Counted from the first letter of the stretch, positions 1 to 13,025 are shown. The stretch: 64,000 nt of DNA from Trileptium ribeirensis (GCA_030248225.1 JASANE010029994.1:1-64000), one strand, 5' to 3'. Notes: generated from the letters alone by a model not told the origin. Translations and numbers: made by a program.

Positions 1-209
1 TCCGGTTCTAGAGTTATAAGGTTTGACGTATGGTGCCCCAGTGGTTCCTCGACCCAAAATTTGTTCTGAGGTCCTGGGTGTATGAAAAGTTTCACTTGGG
101 GGTTTTCGTGCATGGAAACTCATTGCCGGTGTTGGTTTTGCTCTGTGTCCCATGTTCCATGAGTACGGTGGTATGGCGCCCCCAAGGTTCGGGGCCAGAT
201 AGCAAAATA
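1..209. other. Unassigned sequence left of the fold-back element
   Basis: No gene or clear repeat is recognisable. A short open frame across it has no recognisable domain. Confidence 0.3.
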
Positions 210-770
210 AAGGTTTTTTACCTCATTTTAGTACCTTTCGCGGAAACAAGTTTATTTTTACCTTAACTTTCGAATTTCTTTCTCTGTTTGGTTTTATTTC
301 ATAGTAAAATGATATTTTTGTACATTACTGACATTCCGGTACCTATAATAAATCATTGCTTTAAACAGGCAGAGACCGTAAATACCGCCGCCGATCATTC
401 CTCTTCCACATCTAAAGCTGACTCAGTGTTAAGCCACGAACAGATATATTATCAACAACAATTACTGTCAAAGCAGTCAGCATGTTATGATGTCGGGAGC
501 AGTGTGCCGAAACAAGTTGACAATGTTTGCTATTATACGACACTGTCAGTCCCAACGTCTTCCTACTATGGAAAATTATTTAGTGCTTACCCAGACTCGG
601 TATCAGGCGATCAGAAGGTTGTCTACTTTCCAAGAAGCGACAAACTATTGTAGTAGACGTCGCTTTGTGGATGCTGGTATATTTTTTGTGGGCTCATTTC
701 TGGCTCTCGTCTTTTTATTAATATTGGTTGCTTAGGCCTTTCATTTTCATAAGGTTAGTTTAAATTTACC
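210..770 (+). repeat. Left arm of a fold-back (inverted repeat) element
   Basis: This arm reads as a diverged reverse complement of 2471-3016. Matching landmarks are AAGGTTAGTTTAAATTTACC at 751-770 against its complement at 2471-2490, and the outer stretch around 230-260 against 2960-3000. Both arms keep related open frames: 288-653 here shares runs such as QQQLLSKQSACY and SGDQKVVYF with the minus-strand frame of the other arm. The arm may therefore hold a relic of a coding sequence. No known domain is recognised, and the apparent start codon is not ATG. Confidence 0.75.
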
Positions 771-2470
771 TATACATATCGCTTCTAATTGCGATAAAAC
801 AATATCTTATCTTAATGCATTACCAATGAGATAACGACCGTTTGAACTTATATACTAACAGTTGTTGTTTCTTAACTTTGTTAGTCACTTTCATATCGAA
901 TAATTGTTATTATCAGAACTAAATTATCGTGCCACAGCAATTCCTTACTGTGAATCCTACACAACCCGAAGTTTAACTGTGCGGTAAATTGTTGTAGTGT
1001 ATGGAACTTTATGTGCAGTTTTCTTTTTATATTGATCAAAGACACTAAACCATAAGTTATTGATAAAATTTTAACCAGGAATTTTATTATTTTTGGACAA
1101 ATTTAAATTATTCTCTCTCCAGCTTTAAAGTAAGCTATTGATATATATTTCTCGTCACTGCAATTGTTGAACATATGATATTTGATTTCCGTTCTATGAA
1201 ACTGGAACTTATATGTATGACAGCACAGCCGCAGCAATACATTGTCTGGTTGGACAGAGGTGGCTATATTTTCTGCTGACCAATTTATGAAATCGCTTAT
1301 AACGTAATAATAGGCGAAATTTATCTTATTTGTGTCACAGTGAAACTGACAAAAGGTAGCTTTATTCTACGTATAGTCATTGCTTGCTTCTGGTCATACG
1401 CGATATGTCTTATTATACACTCGGCCCCTTTTTCCACATGACCAACATATACTCCCCGGTCTTTGCGCTGGCGGCCCCAACTCTAACTCAAACAAATTCA
1501 ACGGACCAGATAGAAATTTGGTAGGTTAGTTGTGCGAAATCGCGCTCCTCCACTCAGGTGAACGTGAGCATTCTGGTGACTCCACTTTATCGTTTTTTTC
1601 ATGCCTTTATAATGTATACTGTTGTTTTGTCACCATTTTTATTATTTATTTACTGGAAACGTGTATTTATACAGGATGCACTTCATTTTTCTTAGGATAT
1701 TGTGGTGAATTGTCGATATATAAGCAACAGTAATTGTGTTTTGTTGTAACTGATTTTTATTAAGGACGACTATTTCTCCTGTCATCTATAAATGTGTTAA
1801 GTGATGCCAAAATTTATATTGAGCAAATAAATGCAAGAGGAAACCGCAGTAATATACAACGTGCCACCCTGCCTCCCCATATAAAAACGCAGTATACCAT
1901 ATACGGTAAGTTTATACATTCTTAGGTTATTAACTATCGCGATTGGATTTTCGTGATCTCAAATTAGCGATTCTATATATTTTGACTGTCGTAGTCTTTG
2001 TCGACAGTTCGCGATAATTTCAAATATATTTATCAGCCGCAGTTTTTACAAACCAAATGATTTATGGCTTTTGTGGCACCGATATGCTTATCAGTGATAA
2101 TGAAACAGATATGGTACCGTCGTCACAAATTTTGGCGCTGGTTCAGCGTGTCAAACTTGACCCGGTCGATGAATTAGAGCGGCTGGATGTCCCACGGTTT
2201 GGTTCCAATCGCCCACATGTTTGTGCATGATTTCAAGCAAGTAAGATATTCCTCCGACAACACACAATATTGTTCCCACGAATACACGTGTGCAACTATC
2301 TTCTTTGTACCTAGATGAACCATTTGTGATATCTAAAATTTTTCTGTTGTTTTGGAAATAAGAATGTGATATGTGTCAGTTGGATTTAATTAAGAGACTA
2401 ATATGACTGAAAAAAAGTGTTAGCTGTCTGTATCACGTATTATTCATAGGTAAGTGAATAAAAGGATTTT
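771..2470. other. Spacer between fold-back arms, no gene seen
   Basis: AT-rich spacer of about 1.7 kb without a convincing coding region. It would be the loop of the fold-back structure. No transposase-like frame was recognised in it. Confidence 0.5.
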
Positions 2471-3016
2471 GGTAAATTTAAACTAACCTTCTGAATGAAA
2501 CCGAGCAACCAACACCGCAGCAAAGACAAGAAGCCAGAATGACCCACAAAATATACCAGCATCCACAAAGCAACATCTACTACAATAGTTTGTCGCTTCT
2601 TGAAAGTAGACAACCTTCTGATCGCCTGATACCAAGATCTGGTAAGCGCTGATAATTTTCCAGTAGTAGGAAGACGTTGGACTGGCGGTGTACGTATAAT
2701 CACAAACATTGACTTTGTTTCGCACATTGCTCCCGACGTGGTAACATGCTGACTGCTTTGACAGTAATTGTTGTTGATAATCCTGTGTTCGTGGCTTTAA
2801 CACTGAGTCAGCTTTAAATGTGAAGAAAATAATAGGCGGCGGTATTTACGGTATCTATGTTAAAAGCGATGATTTATTATCAGGATTACCAAATGTCAGT
2901 AATGTACAAAAATATCGTCTATGAAAATGAAACCAAACAAGAAAAAGAGAATTCGAAAGTTAAGGTAAAAATAAACTTGTTCCCGCGAAAGGTACCAAAA
3001 TGAGGTTAAGAACCTT
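2471..3016 (-). repeat. Right arm of the fold-back element
   Basis: Inverted counterpart of 210-770, diverged by substitutions and small indels. On the minus strand it carries frames 2440-2727 and 2483-2803, homologous to the plus-strand frame of the left arm but shifted relative to each other, so any original protein is broken here. Its outer edge runs into a block rich in CCGGAA. Confidence 0.75.
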
Positions 3017-4002
3017 TCCGGAACCAGAAACCGGAACTGTCCATTTAAACCAAATCCAGAACCGGAACCTGGTCTTCGAAATTTATATATAGTAAAACAG
3101 ATGATGGAAGAAATGAAGGTATAGTGGATTTAAAATGCATTAAAAATAACTTTTACATTAAACTTAATGTAATGCGATGGTATTATTGCCTTTCTGAAAC
3201 TTTAAAGACTGAGGAAGCTAATAATGTTTATTTATCGATCAAATATGTAGGTTTTTGGACATTCAGAGCACAAAATGTCTTCCACTGTACACCATTACGT
3301 ATACTGCGTCAGGTCGAATGTGCTTACAAAGGTTGGAGCGTAGAATACACACTTTCGCTCTGTCTCCAGTCGCCTCCCTTTACTACACAGACGTTTGTTG
3401 CATGTTCTTCTGTAGGAAACTTAAAATTATTGGTTTATATGATTCTAAGAGAAAATAATAGATAGAAGGTAATTTTCTCTTATCAGTGGTCAGAGACACT
3501 GTTTAGGCTAGCGTTGGACAAACAGTGCCCGTAAGTTAGATGATAATGATGATGACTTTCTAATCAGAATGCTATACATGAGGCACACTGTGATGCTGCT
3601 CGCACAGTTTCAATAAATACAGTTCATTGCCAAGAAAGCAGTTTCTAGCTGCGTTGCAGATAATGATAGTTTACTTCAATTTAGACTGATTTACCAAGCA
3701 TACAAGCGCACTGGCGGGTGCTTGACGCAATTTATGTTAGCCAAGCATACCCTAAGTACTTCTGTGTAAGCCATACTCTGTTACCGAGTTGGACCGGTTT
3801 AATTAAAACGTATCCCACAGACTTCTGGATGTGTAAAATAGCTGCAACAAGCATCGACCTGGCTTTGATTTAACAAACTCCTGCAGGTTATTATGAAAAA
3901 TTCCTGCTCAAATTATGTGCCCTACTTACGTTTCACTGGGCAAATTGGTTAGTTAACCTTTTCTTTTGCTTGGTTGTATTAGAGCTTGATCATTGTATAA
4001 TA
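3017..4002. other. Gene-free stretch with degenerate CCGGAA motifs at its left edge
   Basis: CCGGAACC-type words cluster at 3017-3085 and match, in inverted sense, the block at about 4165-4230, including a shared TTTCGAAGACCAGGTTCCGG stretch there. The rest is non-coding. The frames at 3124-3465 have no recognisable domain and a non-ATG start. Confidence 0.4.
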
Positions 4003-4161
4003 TATTACATATGTTTGGATTACAGGATGGAGCAAAAAACGTGGAAAATTTCAAATAAAATTTTTAAACCGGAATTCCGGTTCCGGTATGTTTTTTGCCC
4101 TTTGCCGGAACCGCAACCGGAACACGATTTTCGCGGGAACCGGAATTCCGGTTACTCCCTG
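4003..4161 (+). repeat. CCGGAA-rich block, left member of an inverted pair
   Basis: The block contains ACATATGTTTGGATTACAGG followed by AAAACGTGGAAAATTTCAAA and a run of CCGGAATTCCGG and GGAACCG words. The same order appears in reverse complement at 6615-6775. The two copies are about 2.5 kb apart. This is probably a terminal or internal part of an old transposon or satellite-like repeat. Confidence 0.7.
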
Positions 4162-5429
4162 ATATATAGGTTTCGAAGACCAGGTTCCGGTTCCAGTTGC
4201 GGTTTCGATGGACGGTTCCGCTTCCGGTTATTCCCTGGTATATATATGTGTCTATATATATATATGGTTTGTAGTCACATATTGATTACATAAGTACCAA
4301 CCAATTGATTTGTACTGTAACGTTTGCCGATAATTTCATTATCATCACTGATAAATATACCAGTCATGCGAAACTTGGAAGACTTATTCGCTCGTAATAT
4401 TGATGCTTCGATGTACAATTAATGTGTTTCTTGTCGGTTGGGTATGGTAGCATAGCTCGTTTGCACCATACCGGTCCAGACCCACCGTCCTTGTTCGTTA
4501 TATTGTGATTTTATTTGTATTTGTATTATGAAATTATTGTAATGTAACGTTTATTTGTGAACATATACGACCAGCCGGGTTTGGCGAGGGACGTATTTCG
4601 GAATATCTTACCATTTCCGGCCCGCGATTTGTACCATGTTATACGATTTATAACTTGTTCTGGTTACATAAAAACATGACACGACAACATGCGAAGGAAA
4701 AAGTAAATTTAGGTTGGGAGAAAAGTTTGGTATTTTAAGGAACCCATCTAAGTAGTGCAGCGAACAGCAAATGTACAAAAAATAAAGTACAATAAGAAGT
4801 ATATATATAAAACATTCAATTTTCCCAGTGTTCATTTTCACTGTGGCCAACAGAAATCATTAATAAACAAAATGAATTTTAAAATGTCACTGAAGAATCC
4901 GTGGAATTGAGGATCACCGCTGTTCCGGCCAATAACTCTTAAGTCTAAAATAGTACACATAGGATGAACCACTTTCTATTTTAAAGAAACGTATATAATA
5001 ATTCTGCACTACGTCGCCAATATCCGCGGTAGTGCGAAGATCCTTCTTTGCGAAGTTGGACATAAAATTTATATATAGTAAACTCGCGAACGTAGGGACC
5101 AATATGATCCTTAAGTTGATAAAATTTATATATAAAGGTTTAGCGATTCGGATCGATACGATATTCGGGTACGTGCCGACTGAATCACAACGTACTCAGA
5201 AATTCTCCCTTATACATCCTGCAAGAAATTGACCACGAAAGAAAATTTTCTAAATATAGATAATCTTAGGATTATAACTTGGTCAATTCAAGACTCGATA
5301 AACAAGAAAATCCTGTTAATAGAACCACTAATTTGTACCATAGTCGTGATTTAAATTATCAGTATTATCTGTATATACGATGATTTATGATATATAATCC
5401 GGACTTTTACATAGATAGCAAAACCATCG
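4162..5429. other. Gene-free stretch
   Basis: The first 90 bases continue the CCGGAA/TTCCGG repeat, ending in a short TATATA run at 4240-4265. After that I see only AT-rich sequence with short open frames lacking domains. Confidence 0.4.
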
Positions 5430-5950
5430 TATCCAGCGTGCTTGATAATCTTCTAGGTATATATATACTCATTGTAAGGTAAAAACTTGTAATAACATGC
5501 GGAAAGCTTACAAATAGCTATTTCTGGCAAAGGGTAGGCGACCTAAAGTCGGCCCCAGGGCGTACCACGGCGTGGTTCCATAGTTGTTGGCTTCGCTGAT
5601 CTGATTCTGAATGGTCGTATGCTATTTCGATACAAAGCCTGTGTCGCGAGATATGGGCTGCGAAAGACTGATACCCGTATAGCCAGATTTGGCGAAGTAC
5701 CCTTAAAACCTGTTTTTGCAATTATGACCCCGAAGATTGGGTGTCAGATGTTCGCGCTCAACTAAAGGCAGCATCTCTGCTTCCACTTTTGCTGTCGAAT
5801 AGGTAAAAATTTGTCGAAATCCATCCAGACGAAGAGGATTTATGAATGACAGAAACAGACAAAAATGAAATTTTCACTATTTTACCTACCAGAGACGCGA
5901 GAGGGACCTCCGCTCGCTCCGTTTCAATAATTTGAAGCAGAAATGAAGTA
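5430..5950 (+). repeat. Copy 1 of a degenerate dispersed repeat family
   Basis: Words in the same order recur at 55442-55835: GTGCTTGAT, CATTGTAAGGTAAAA, CTATTTCTG, GTCGTGAGACATGGGCTGC (here GTCGCGAGATATGGGCTGC), ATATTTGGCAAAG (here AGATTTGGCGAAG) and GTTCGCG(C/T)TCAACTAAAG. A more degraded copy lies at about 8170-8515, and both end near GCTCG(C/T)TCCGTT. No coding capacity survives, and the family was not identified. Confidence 0.6.
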
Positions 5951-6614
5951 AAAGTGTACAATAAATCCAAAATCATAGATAAGCAAAATGAGCTTTGTAA
6001 AAAGCAGTGATCGCTGTGTGTAGCAAAAAAGTTCGGTTACATGGTCTAATGTAGGTATTATAAGTTCAGCAACAAAAAATTTTAAATGTTTTAAGGTTAT
6101 AAAACGAAATAGAAAAAGCAAACATCATGTCTGTCGTGAATCTACTCACCAGTTACTGTTATAATAAATCAGCAGCTGATAAACGGTACAAGTCGAATAC
6201 AGTGAAGTAATTGTGTCGTCGTTTCGTTGATATGAGTCAAAGCAGGAATAATACTTATCATGAAATGCTAAGTATGATAAGATTAATTTAAGCAAAGTGG
6301 CAACGGATACTTCTGCCTATTAACTATAAGGTTATCGATTCTGAATTTGAACAACACTGAATGCGTCAAACTCCACTAGCAGCTCATCACTTACTAGGCT
6401 ACTTTTACGTAACCCTTTCAAACTTACACTATCACAGAACATAGTAATCAGTCAGTGACTAAAGGAATCGATCATTATCAATTTCATATCTGCATTAATA
6501 TTCGTTAAGCTATTTAATTAAAAAAGATGCTCTTGAACGATAATGCTAGCCAAACTACGCTGGTGAACGTATTTGGAGACTTCAATAGTACATTTTCAGA
6601 TGCTTTGTTCCTCA
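5951..6614. other. Gene-free stretch
   Basis: AT-rich, no recognisable gene or repeat boundary. Confidence 0.4.
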
Positions 6615-6775
6615 GCAGGGAGTAACCGGAATTCCTTTTCCGGCGAAAATCGTGTTCCGGTTGCGGTTCCGGCAAAGGGCAAAAACCATACCGGAACCGG
6701 AATTCCGGTTTAAAAATTTAGTTTGAAATTTTCCACGTTTTTTGCTTCATCCTGTAATCCAAACATATGTATAAT
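6615..6775 (-). repeat. CCGGAA-rich block, right member of an inverted pair
   Basis: Reverse-complement copy of 4003-4161, with the order of landmarks preserved and few mismatches. Confidence 0.7.
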
Positions 6776-8169
6776 AATCCAGTAAAACAACATATATATA
6801 ATATGAAATATTTAGTATTTTTTAAAAATTTATTCCCCTTCACTTTGAAATTCCCCCGAGAATGAAACTGCCCACCCACGAAGTCCCCCTTCTCCGCTTT
6901 TCCGCTGTGGACAGGCCGCTATGGTCAGACAACTAAGTTGTAATTAAACGTTAAAGTCGATCTTTTGGTAGGTGAGTAGAATGCGCGTTGCTTCAATGAT
7001 AAACGGAACCAGAATACCGTTAATAGATACCTATTGTGTCAGGCATATAAAACAGTCTCAACTTTAAAACAGTTTTCTCACTCCATTAAAGGAAAATAAG
7101 AAAATAATCAAGGCATCCATTGCATGGATATCACTACTCAAGCACAAACGTTTCAATCTGAACCAAGAAACAAAAAAGTGAAGAATTATGATCAAAAAAG
7201 TGAAGTAATTATGATCAAAATTAGCCAACCAACTGGTTCAACTTTCACTAATCTAGAAAGAAATTTGCATCAGAATTATAACAGACGTTTAATACTAAGG
7301 ATTCGTGCCAATTTAGCGTGATCCATGACAATTGTTGTGTGTTTCCCAGTACTGATGGGCAGGGATATGGTTTATAATTGTCGGATATACACAATATCCA
7401 AATATGCACAACCTTATCTTAAAATTTCAAACTTTTCTAATATTTAAACTTCACTGCCTGTACATTAGACTTTATCATCCACATTTACAGCTCTGTATTA
7501 CCAGTAACTCGCAAAGCTAGTGGAAACGGAACGAGGAGTGTATATACTCTGCACTAACTGTCATTTGCTCTTTCCAAATTCAGATCTCTAAGCCAGCTTA
7601 ATGTCCCATGCCAGCAATTATACACCGGCAATACTTTAATCACAACACTACGGTCATTTTAATCATTATATGAAAACCAGAGAGATATTTATTTCTTCTT
7701 TCAGTGACCAAAAAGGCATCTTTTGAAATTTATAAATCACAAAATTTAAGAAAAATTCTAATTTGAAGCGTGATTTTTACGTTGTATGACCCTTAAGACT
7801 TGCATTATTTCAAGCATATATACCACGCAAATATTTTTGCTTTTGTCGTATTTAGCAACCACTAAAATCTATAGGCACGATCAATTGACCTACCTAAATC
7901 TATACTGAAAAACTGGAGAAAATTGACTATTTTGGTGCCAAATTTAGCTCCGACAACGTCCACAGGGTTAATAACACAACTAATATGGTCTTACAACAAT
8001 GAAACCAACTTGTTTAACAAGCTAAATATACCTATACAATCATAGTTCACCCCCAACAAGCAAAAAGCTTGTTTTGTAAAAATTTTGAAATTTCACTTTT
8101 TGGGATATTTTTTTAACTTAGGCTCGCAGCTCGTAAAAGGCAACTCTAACAATAAATGAATAACAGCAA
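6776..8169. other. Gene-free stretch with one dispersed repeat
   Basis: The stretch 6836-6925 (CACTTTGAAATTCCCCCGAG onward, ending near CCGCTGTGGACAGGCC) is repeated, diverged, at 12660-12760. Nothing else is recognisable. The frame 7124-7321 has an ATG but no domain. Confidence 0.4.
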
Positions 8170-8515
8170 AATTGTAGCTAGCAATGAGAGGATTCTGTAA
8201 GATGGTCCTCCGTTTTTGCTGACAAGGTGTCTTCGACAGATAAATACCCGGATGACCAAATTTCGAAAAATGTGACCCTTGACACTTTGGGGCCCGTTTG
8301 GGCCCAGAAGACGGGGTCGGCAGGTTTAGCGCCTAACGAAAAAACACAAATAGTCAGAATTTTTGATAAAATAAATTTTAAAGATTCATCCATCCAGTGA
8401 TGAGTAATGAACTCCACAGAAAGACGAAAAAGAAATTGTTACAATTTTTACAGCTAGCAAGGTTATTGGTTAAAACTCAGCTCGCTTCGCTCGTTCCGTT
8501 CCAATGATGTTTTAA
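8170..8515 (+). repeat. Copy 2 of the dispersed repeat family, badly degraded
   Basis: Partial alignment with 5600-5950: GATAAATACCCGGATGACCA against the related GACTGATACCCGTATAGCCA, then AATTTCGAAAAATGTGACCCTT against ATTTGGCGAAGTACCCTT. It ends at GCTCGCTTCGCTCGTTCCGT. Confidence 0.45.
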
Positions 8516-9035
8516 AGATCTAAGATAAAATAAGATCCTGCTTATTTTTGCACTAACGTTTACGGTGCAAAGCTGCAAGCAAGCTGTGAGACTAATGTTA
8601 ATGACACTATATAATTTATAATTATCACCATTTCATTAAATTCTGAAATCACCGAGTGAAACGAGTGAAGCGAACAATTGTTACTGGCTTGATAATGGTT
8701 AATTTTGACGATTTCCATTATTGTGTCTTAGGATGACACGCATAGCTCAACTATGGCTGAGCAGATTAGTTTTCGCGGTAGCTCATTTAAAAACTAGAAA
8801 TCTGTATGTACACCTTTTATTTAAGAGCGAAGCCCCATTCCAGCGTCTTCCCTCTCGAAAAACAGAGCAAAAGGGCTCGCCCAGACATAATATACAAAGA
8901 CTAAATTATTGCATTACAATTCTGTATGTTCTATCTCAGAGTCCCAATGAGAACCCCGTTTAGGCCCAACTACGCGGCGTATATAAATAATAACAACAGC
9001 ACACCTTTTGCAGCTACACAGAATAAATCGATCTA

Positions 9036-9067
9036 TATAGATAGATAGATAGATACTAGATAGATAA
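9036..9067. repeat. (GATA)n-type simple repeat
   Basis: ATAGATAGATAGATAGATAC followed by further GATA units. It sits just beyond the 3' end of the LINE fragment. Confidence 0.8.
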
Positions 9068-9149
9068 TAATACTTGGGCATAACACATAGACAGTGTGCG
9101 CGCAGACTCATAATACTTGGCCCCTTGCGCCGCCCAAACCCAAAGATGA

Positions 9150-10105
9150 TCAAATGTCACATGCAACCCTCAGAATGAACCTGACCAGTTTGTTAATTTC
9201 CAATCTTGGGGCAAAGTTAATATCTATAACATTTTTTCCAAATACCTTCTTGCGTAGTTCGTAGAACTCCCTACATTCCAAAACAAGATGGGATGCAGTA
9301 CCATCTGCTACATGACACCACTCACATGATCTATCCCCACTAAGTCCCATAATACATTTATGTTTATTCAGGAGACAATGCCCAGTGAGTAGCCTACAGG
9401 CTGTGCCGATCCTCTTTTTGTCCAGCATCCGTATCCGTTTAATCATTGCCCAATTGTATACAGGTAAAAATGTCCTTAGTTGCCTGCAGACTGACTACGT
9501 TTCCATCTTTGCTCCACATTTTACCAAATGCGATCCTTAACCCGAGTGGACAATGTCTTGAACGCCAAGCCTACAGCCGGTTCCGGAACTATGTAGGCCA
9601 TGCAAGCTGCTTTTTTGGCTAGATCGTCCGCAATTTCGTTCCCCATATACCCACTATGTCCTGGTATCCAGAGAAGGGTAACAAAATTTGATTTTCCAAG
9701 TTGCTGCAACTCCTTTTTACAACACTTTATATATATCATTCTATCCAAGCTGTTATCTAGGGCTTTAATAGCCGCTTGGCTATCACTATATATGTTATAT
9801 AATAGTTTTCTTCTTTACCCCCTACTTCTTAAATAAGAGACGCAATTTTCAATCGCTAATATTTCTGCTTGAAAAACCGTGCAATTCTTACAAAGGGGTA
9901 TAACTATATTGCTATGTCCAGGGATATAGACGCCAGCCCCAGATCCAATATTTTCTTTTTCATGCAGTATCTTAGAACCATCTGTAAAGCAGTTTATATC
10001 CATAGTATTCAAAGAGACAATGTTGCGTGCCTCAATTCTATCAGTGATTATACTGTTCCAGTTCTTATCCTCAGAAAAAGTCTTGCAACAGTGATCAAGA
10101 GGCAT
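9150..10105 (-). pseudogene. LINE RNase H domain and C-terminal Cys/His tail (frameshifted)
   Basis: Downstream half of a non-LTR retrotransposon ORF2. The frame at 10105-9815 carries the start of an RNase H fold, CFTDGSK with the first catalytic Asp and AEILAIENC with the Glu. The frame at 9748-9521 carries WIPGHSGYMGNEIADDLAKK, the typical RNase H C-terminal motif. The frame at 9446-9150 carries a C-x2-C...H...C tail (SCEWCHVADGTASHLVLEC). In this LINE group the C-terminal motif follows RNase H, as it does here. The frame changes between segments, so no intact protein can be made. The RNase H points to the I/R1/LOA-type superclade. Confidence 0.85.
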
Positions 10106-10126
10106 GTTTGCCTCTGTTACAAGCTC

Positions 10127-11087
10127 TTAGGTTAGTTTTTCAATTACTGTATGCCCTTTTACATTTAAGGACTGCCAAGATTCAATACTTTTTAGTCTAC
10201 AGTAATCCAATATTGCTGCCTGCAAGCATCTTTTCTCTATCGGCAATAGTCCCAGGATGGTTTCCAGACCCACCGTTGGAGTGCTTCTCAAGCATCCCGT
10301 GATGATCAGGAGAGCTAGTCTCTGAACCCGCATTAGTTTTTTCCGAACAGCCTCTATGGTGGTTCTATGCCACCAAACCAAGACCCCATGCATCATACCA
10401 CTCAATACTATCATTTCATATAGATAGATGAGGTACTTAGGTCTCGCGCCCCAATTACGCCCTGCAAAGGTTCTACATACCACTAGATTCCTTATAGCTT
10501 TGCTGCATGCATTTTCCAAATGTTTATCCCACATTAGTTTCTTATCTAGGATCACTTCTAGGTACCAGACTTCGCACCAGTGGAACTCCATCCAATCCAC
10601 TACATGGAAGGGCCTCCGACTTGCGTTTCCGAGTAAAATTTATTACAGCAGTTTTGTTTGGCTGTAGTTGTAATCCATTGGACTTGCACCACGTACTGAC
10701 GCATTTAAGTGCAGTACAGATTCTTCGGCCAGTTACCCCAATATTTGAACCACTTGCAATGATCGTAATATCATCCGAGTAGGCTTGAGCCATAATTCCT
10801 TCTTTTTGAAGCTTGATTAAAAGTTCATTTACAACAAAGACCCACAGTAGAGGTGATATCACTCCACCCTGGGGAAAACCCCTGTTGACTCTTATGTTGA
10901 CCGTGGAGCCAAGCAGGGATGCAACTTCAGTCCTCGATTTGACCATATTCTCAATAAAGAGACAGATAGGTGAAGGCACATTAAAGCTTCTGAGTGCTTT
11001 GCCTATCACTTTGAAAGGTGTCTTATTGAATGCACCTCCTATATCCAGAAAGACTCCCAGCATTGATTTGGACATATTGAAGCCCAT
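10127..11087 (-). pseudogene. LINE reverse transcriptase fragment, palm and thumb (5'-truncated)
   Basis: The reverse transcriptase would copy element RNA at the target site. The frame at 11087-10542 contains FLDIGGAFNKTPF (motif A with its Asp), GFPQGGVISPLLW (motif B) and AYSDDI (the Y-x-DD catalytic box). The frame at 10600-10127 continues with a thumb-like segment (ILDKKLMWDKHLENA ... VWYLE). The apurinic endonuclease and N-terminal half are missing upstream of about 11.1 kb, the usual 5' truncation of LINEs. The thumb is in a different frame from the palm. The nearest relatives are expected among insect or mollusc I/R1-like LINEs, but I cannot name the family. Confidence 0.88.
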
Positions 11088-11110
11088 AATGAGACCAGAA
11101 GCACTAATAC

Positions 11111-13025
11111 ATCTCGAGTTGCTGCGGAGATATCATGATTTTCGTGTATTTTGGGCCCCATGGGCCCAGCCAAAACCCGTTTTAGCCCAACAGCGTAAAT
11201 AGCAGCACACGGTGTGCAAATACATAGTGGATGAATTGCATAACACCCATGTCAATAGCAGCATAGTATTTGTAAAATAATACATACTTGCTTTTTCAAG
11301 TGTGGAGGGGACCCCCATGTAGTTCGACCTCCATCAGCTCATGCTCCAGAAACTTTTCTGCGCCACTAAAAATGCCAAATTTTTGTTTGACGAGCTAAAA
11401 AATATACCAATTTTCACTATTTCTGCTTAAAAATCCCCAAATTGTCCTCTGAGAGACCTAAAATCACTAAACTTTCCGCTTCTTAATTAAGCACAACTAG
11501 TCAGTAGCAAAATTTAACATATGTGACGTTTACAGTACTTTATGGTCCCCTAGTTCAGCTGGGGGACCCCCACATGCACTGTGCGGAATCGCCCTGAGCT
11601 ATTTTCGGTTCTCCAAGGTCCGAAGTGGGAGATTCTCCAGGTCATACCCCCTGATATAATTTGGTAGTTTGGAGAATCCTGGCATAGACGATAAATTTCT
11701 TTACAAAATGACGCCAAGAACGCCCGTATAGCTCAAACGGTTGCGGAGTGTTCGTTAAAACGTTCGTGTATTTTGAGTCCCAAACACGGATTTAAAACAG
11801 GGCGACCTAAATCTATAACCTAAAAGAACGCTCAGAAAAGGATTGTATGCAAACTAATTGGAGGCTTATCTGTTGTACCATACGAAATCAATTTTGCTCA
11901 TATCTTCGCACCTAAGCACGTCCATGCAACAGGGTCGGACTTAATGTTTCTCGTTAAATCGTGGATAAGACTAGCGCAAGTTGAGAAGTTGAACTTTATT
12001 GCGATTGAAAAAGAAAAAAGCAGAATTACAATTTAGAAATGAATCCATAGCTGTGCAGCTGACGTATTAATGCTGGAACATTTTGGGCGGTGCGGTAACG
12101 ATAAAATTAAACACTAAATTCTACATCCTAACTACCTGGTAGGCGAAAGAAGTTTGGCGGCAATTGTGAATTCGTGCGTTCCGGGTTTACAGTTTTAGAC
12201 TAGTTTTAGTTTTTTTACACTTGATATATCCACATCGATTGTCTAGATACTCTAGATAATATTTTTAGCCCCTAAGGACCCGACCAGAGTTCTATGCCCC
12301 GCTTTTTCGAGGTATATAATATGTTAAAATCGGGATTTTACAAAGAGATTTCAACCTGTCAAATGAGCCATCGCACGAAACAATCTGCCCAACCAAAATT
12401 CAGTTATACTTGTTATCCTGAAATCCCAATATTACACAATGCCAAATTTCACCTCTTTCCGGCTACTAGGAATGTTCCGGTGCTTTCGTTTACCTCGGAA
12501 CGACCATGACCTGAAACCTCAATCGCTGCTGACCTGTCCATACGGTCGAAATCCCCATGTTCAACTAAATCCAAAATTATTTATGTCACGAAATTTGTTT
12601 TCAGCATGCAACTTGTTTTAAAAACACTAATTGCCACTATGTTTACGAAAATTTGCCAGCCCCCCCCACTTTGAAATTTCCTCAGAGGATGAACATGTGA
12701 ACCCCAAAGTACTCCCACTTTTTCTGGGCGGTGGACATGCCAGCACTATCAGAACAAACATATAGAATAAGACGAGGCCAATGTAAATTTTCTGCATTCA
12801 AATACTCAAGAATACATCGATATCACAACAAGTCATACATCAACACATACAAACAACAATGTGAATGTAAAATCTATTACAATATAAGTAATTTTTATTT
12901 TGACTGACGAATTTAGGACAAGGGATCGAATTTTGGTTTTCGAAAATCTGACCACATTTATTTTATTATAATTGTTCCTCACTTTTAAACGACATCGTGG
13001 TCAGCAAGTTATATTTTATAGTTTG
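11111..13025. other. Gene-free stretch with short dispersed repeats
   Basis: A motif around TTCGTGTATTTTGGGCCCCA at 11142-11225 recurs diverged at 11763-11815 and, in part, at 8941-9010. The segment 12660-12790 matches 6836-6925. The ORFs at 12294-12621 lack domains. No gene was recognised. Confidence 0.4.

Noticed and set aside
5518..5976. Minus-strand frames of 67-72 codons with ATG or other starts
   Set aside because: They lie in a dispersed repeat, have no domain and are not kept in the other copies.
9869..11202. Plus-strand frames across the LINE (for example 10813-11202)
   Set aside because: They are antisense shadows of the LINE reverse transcriptase and RNase H.
11700..11815. SINE with a Pol III A-box (TAGCTCAAACGG)
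   Set aside because: No convincing B-box or tail follows. The similarity with 11142-11225 is better described as an unclassified short repeat.
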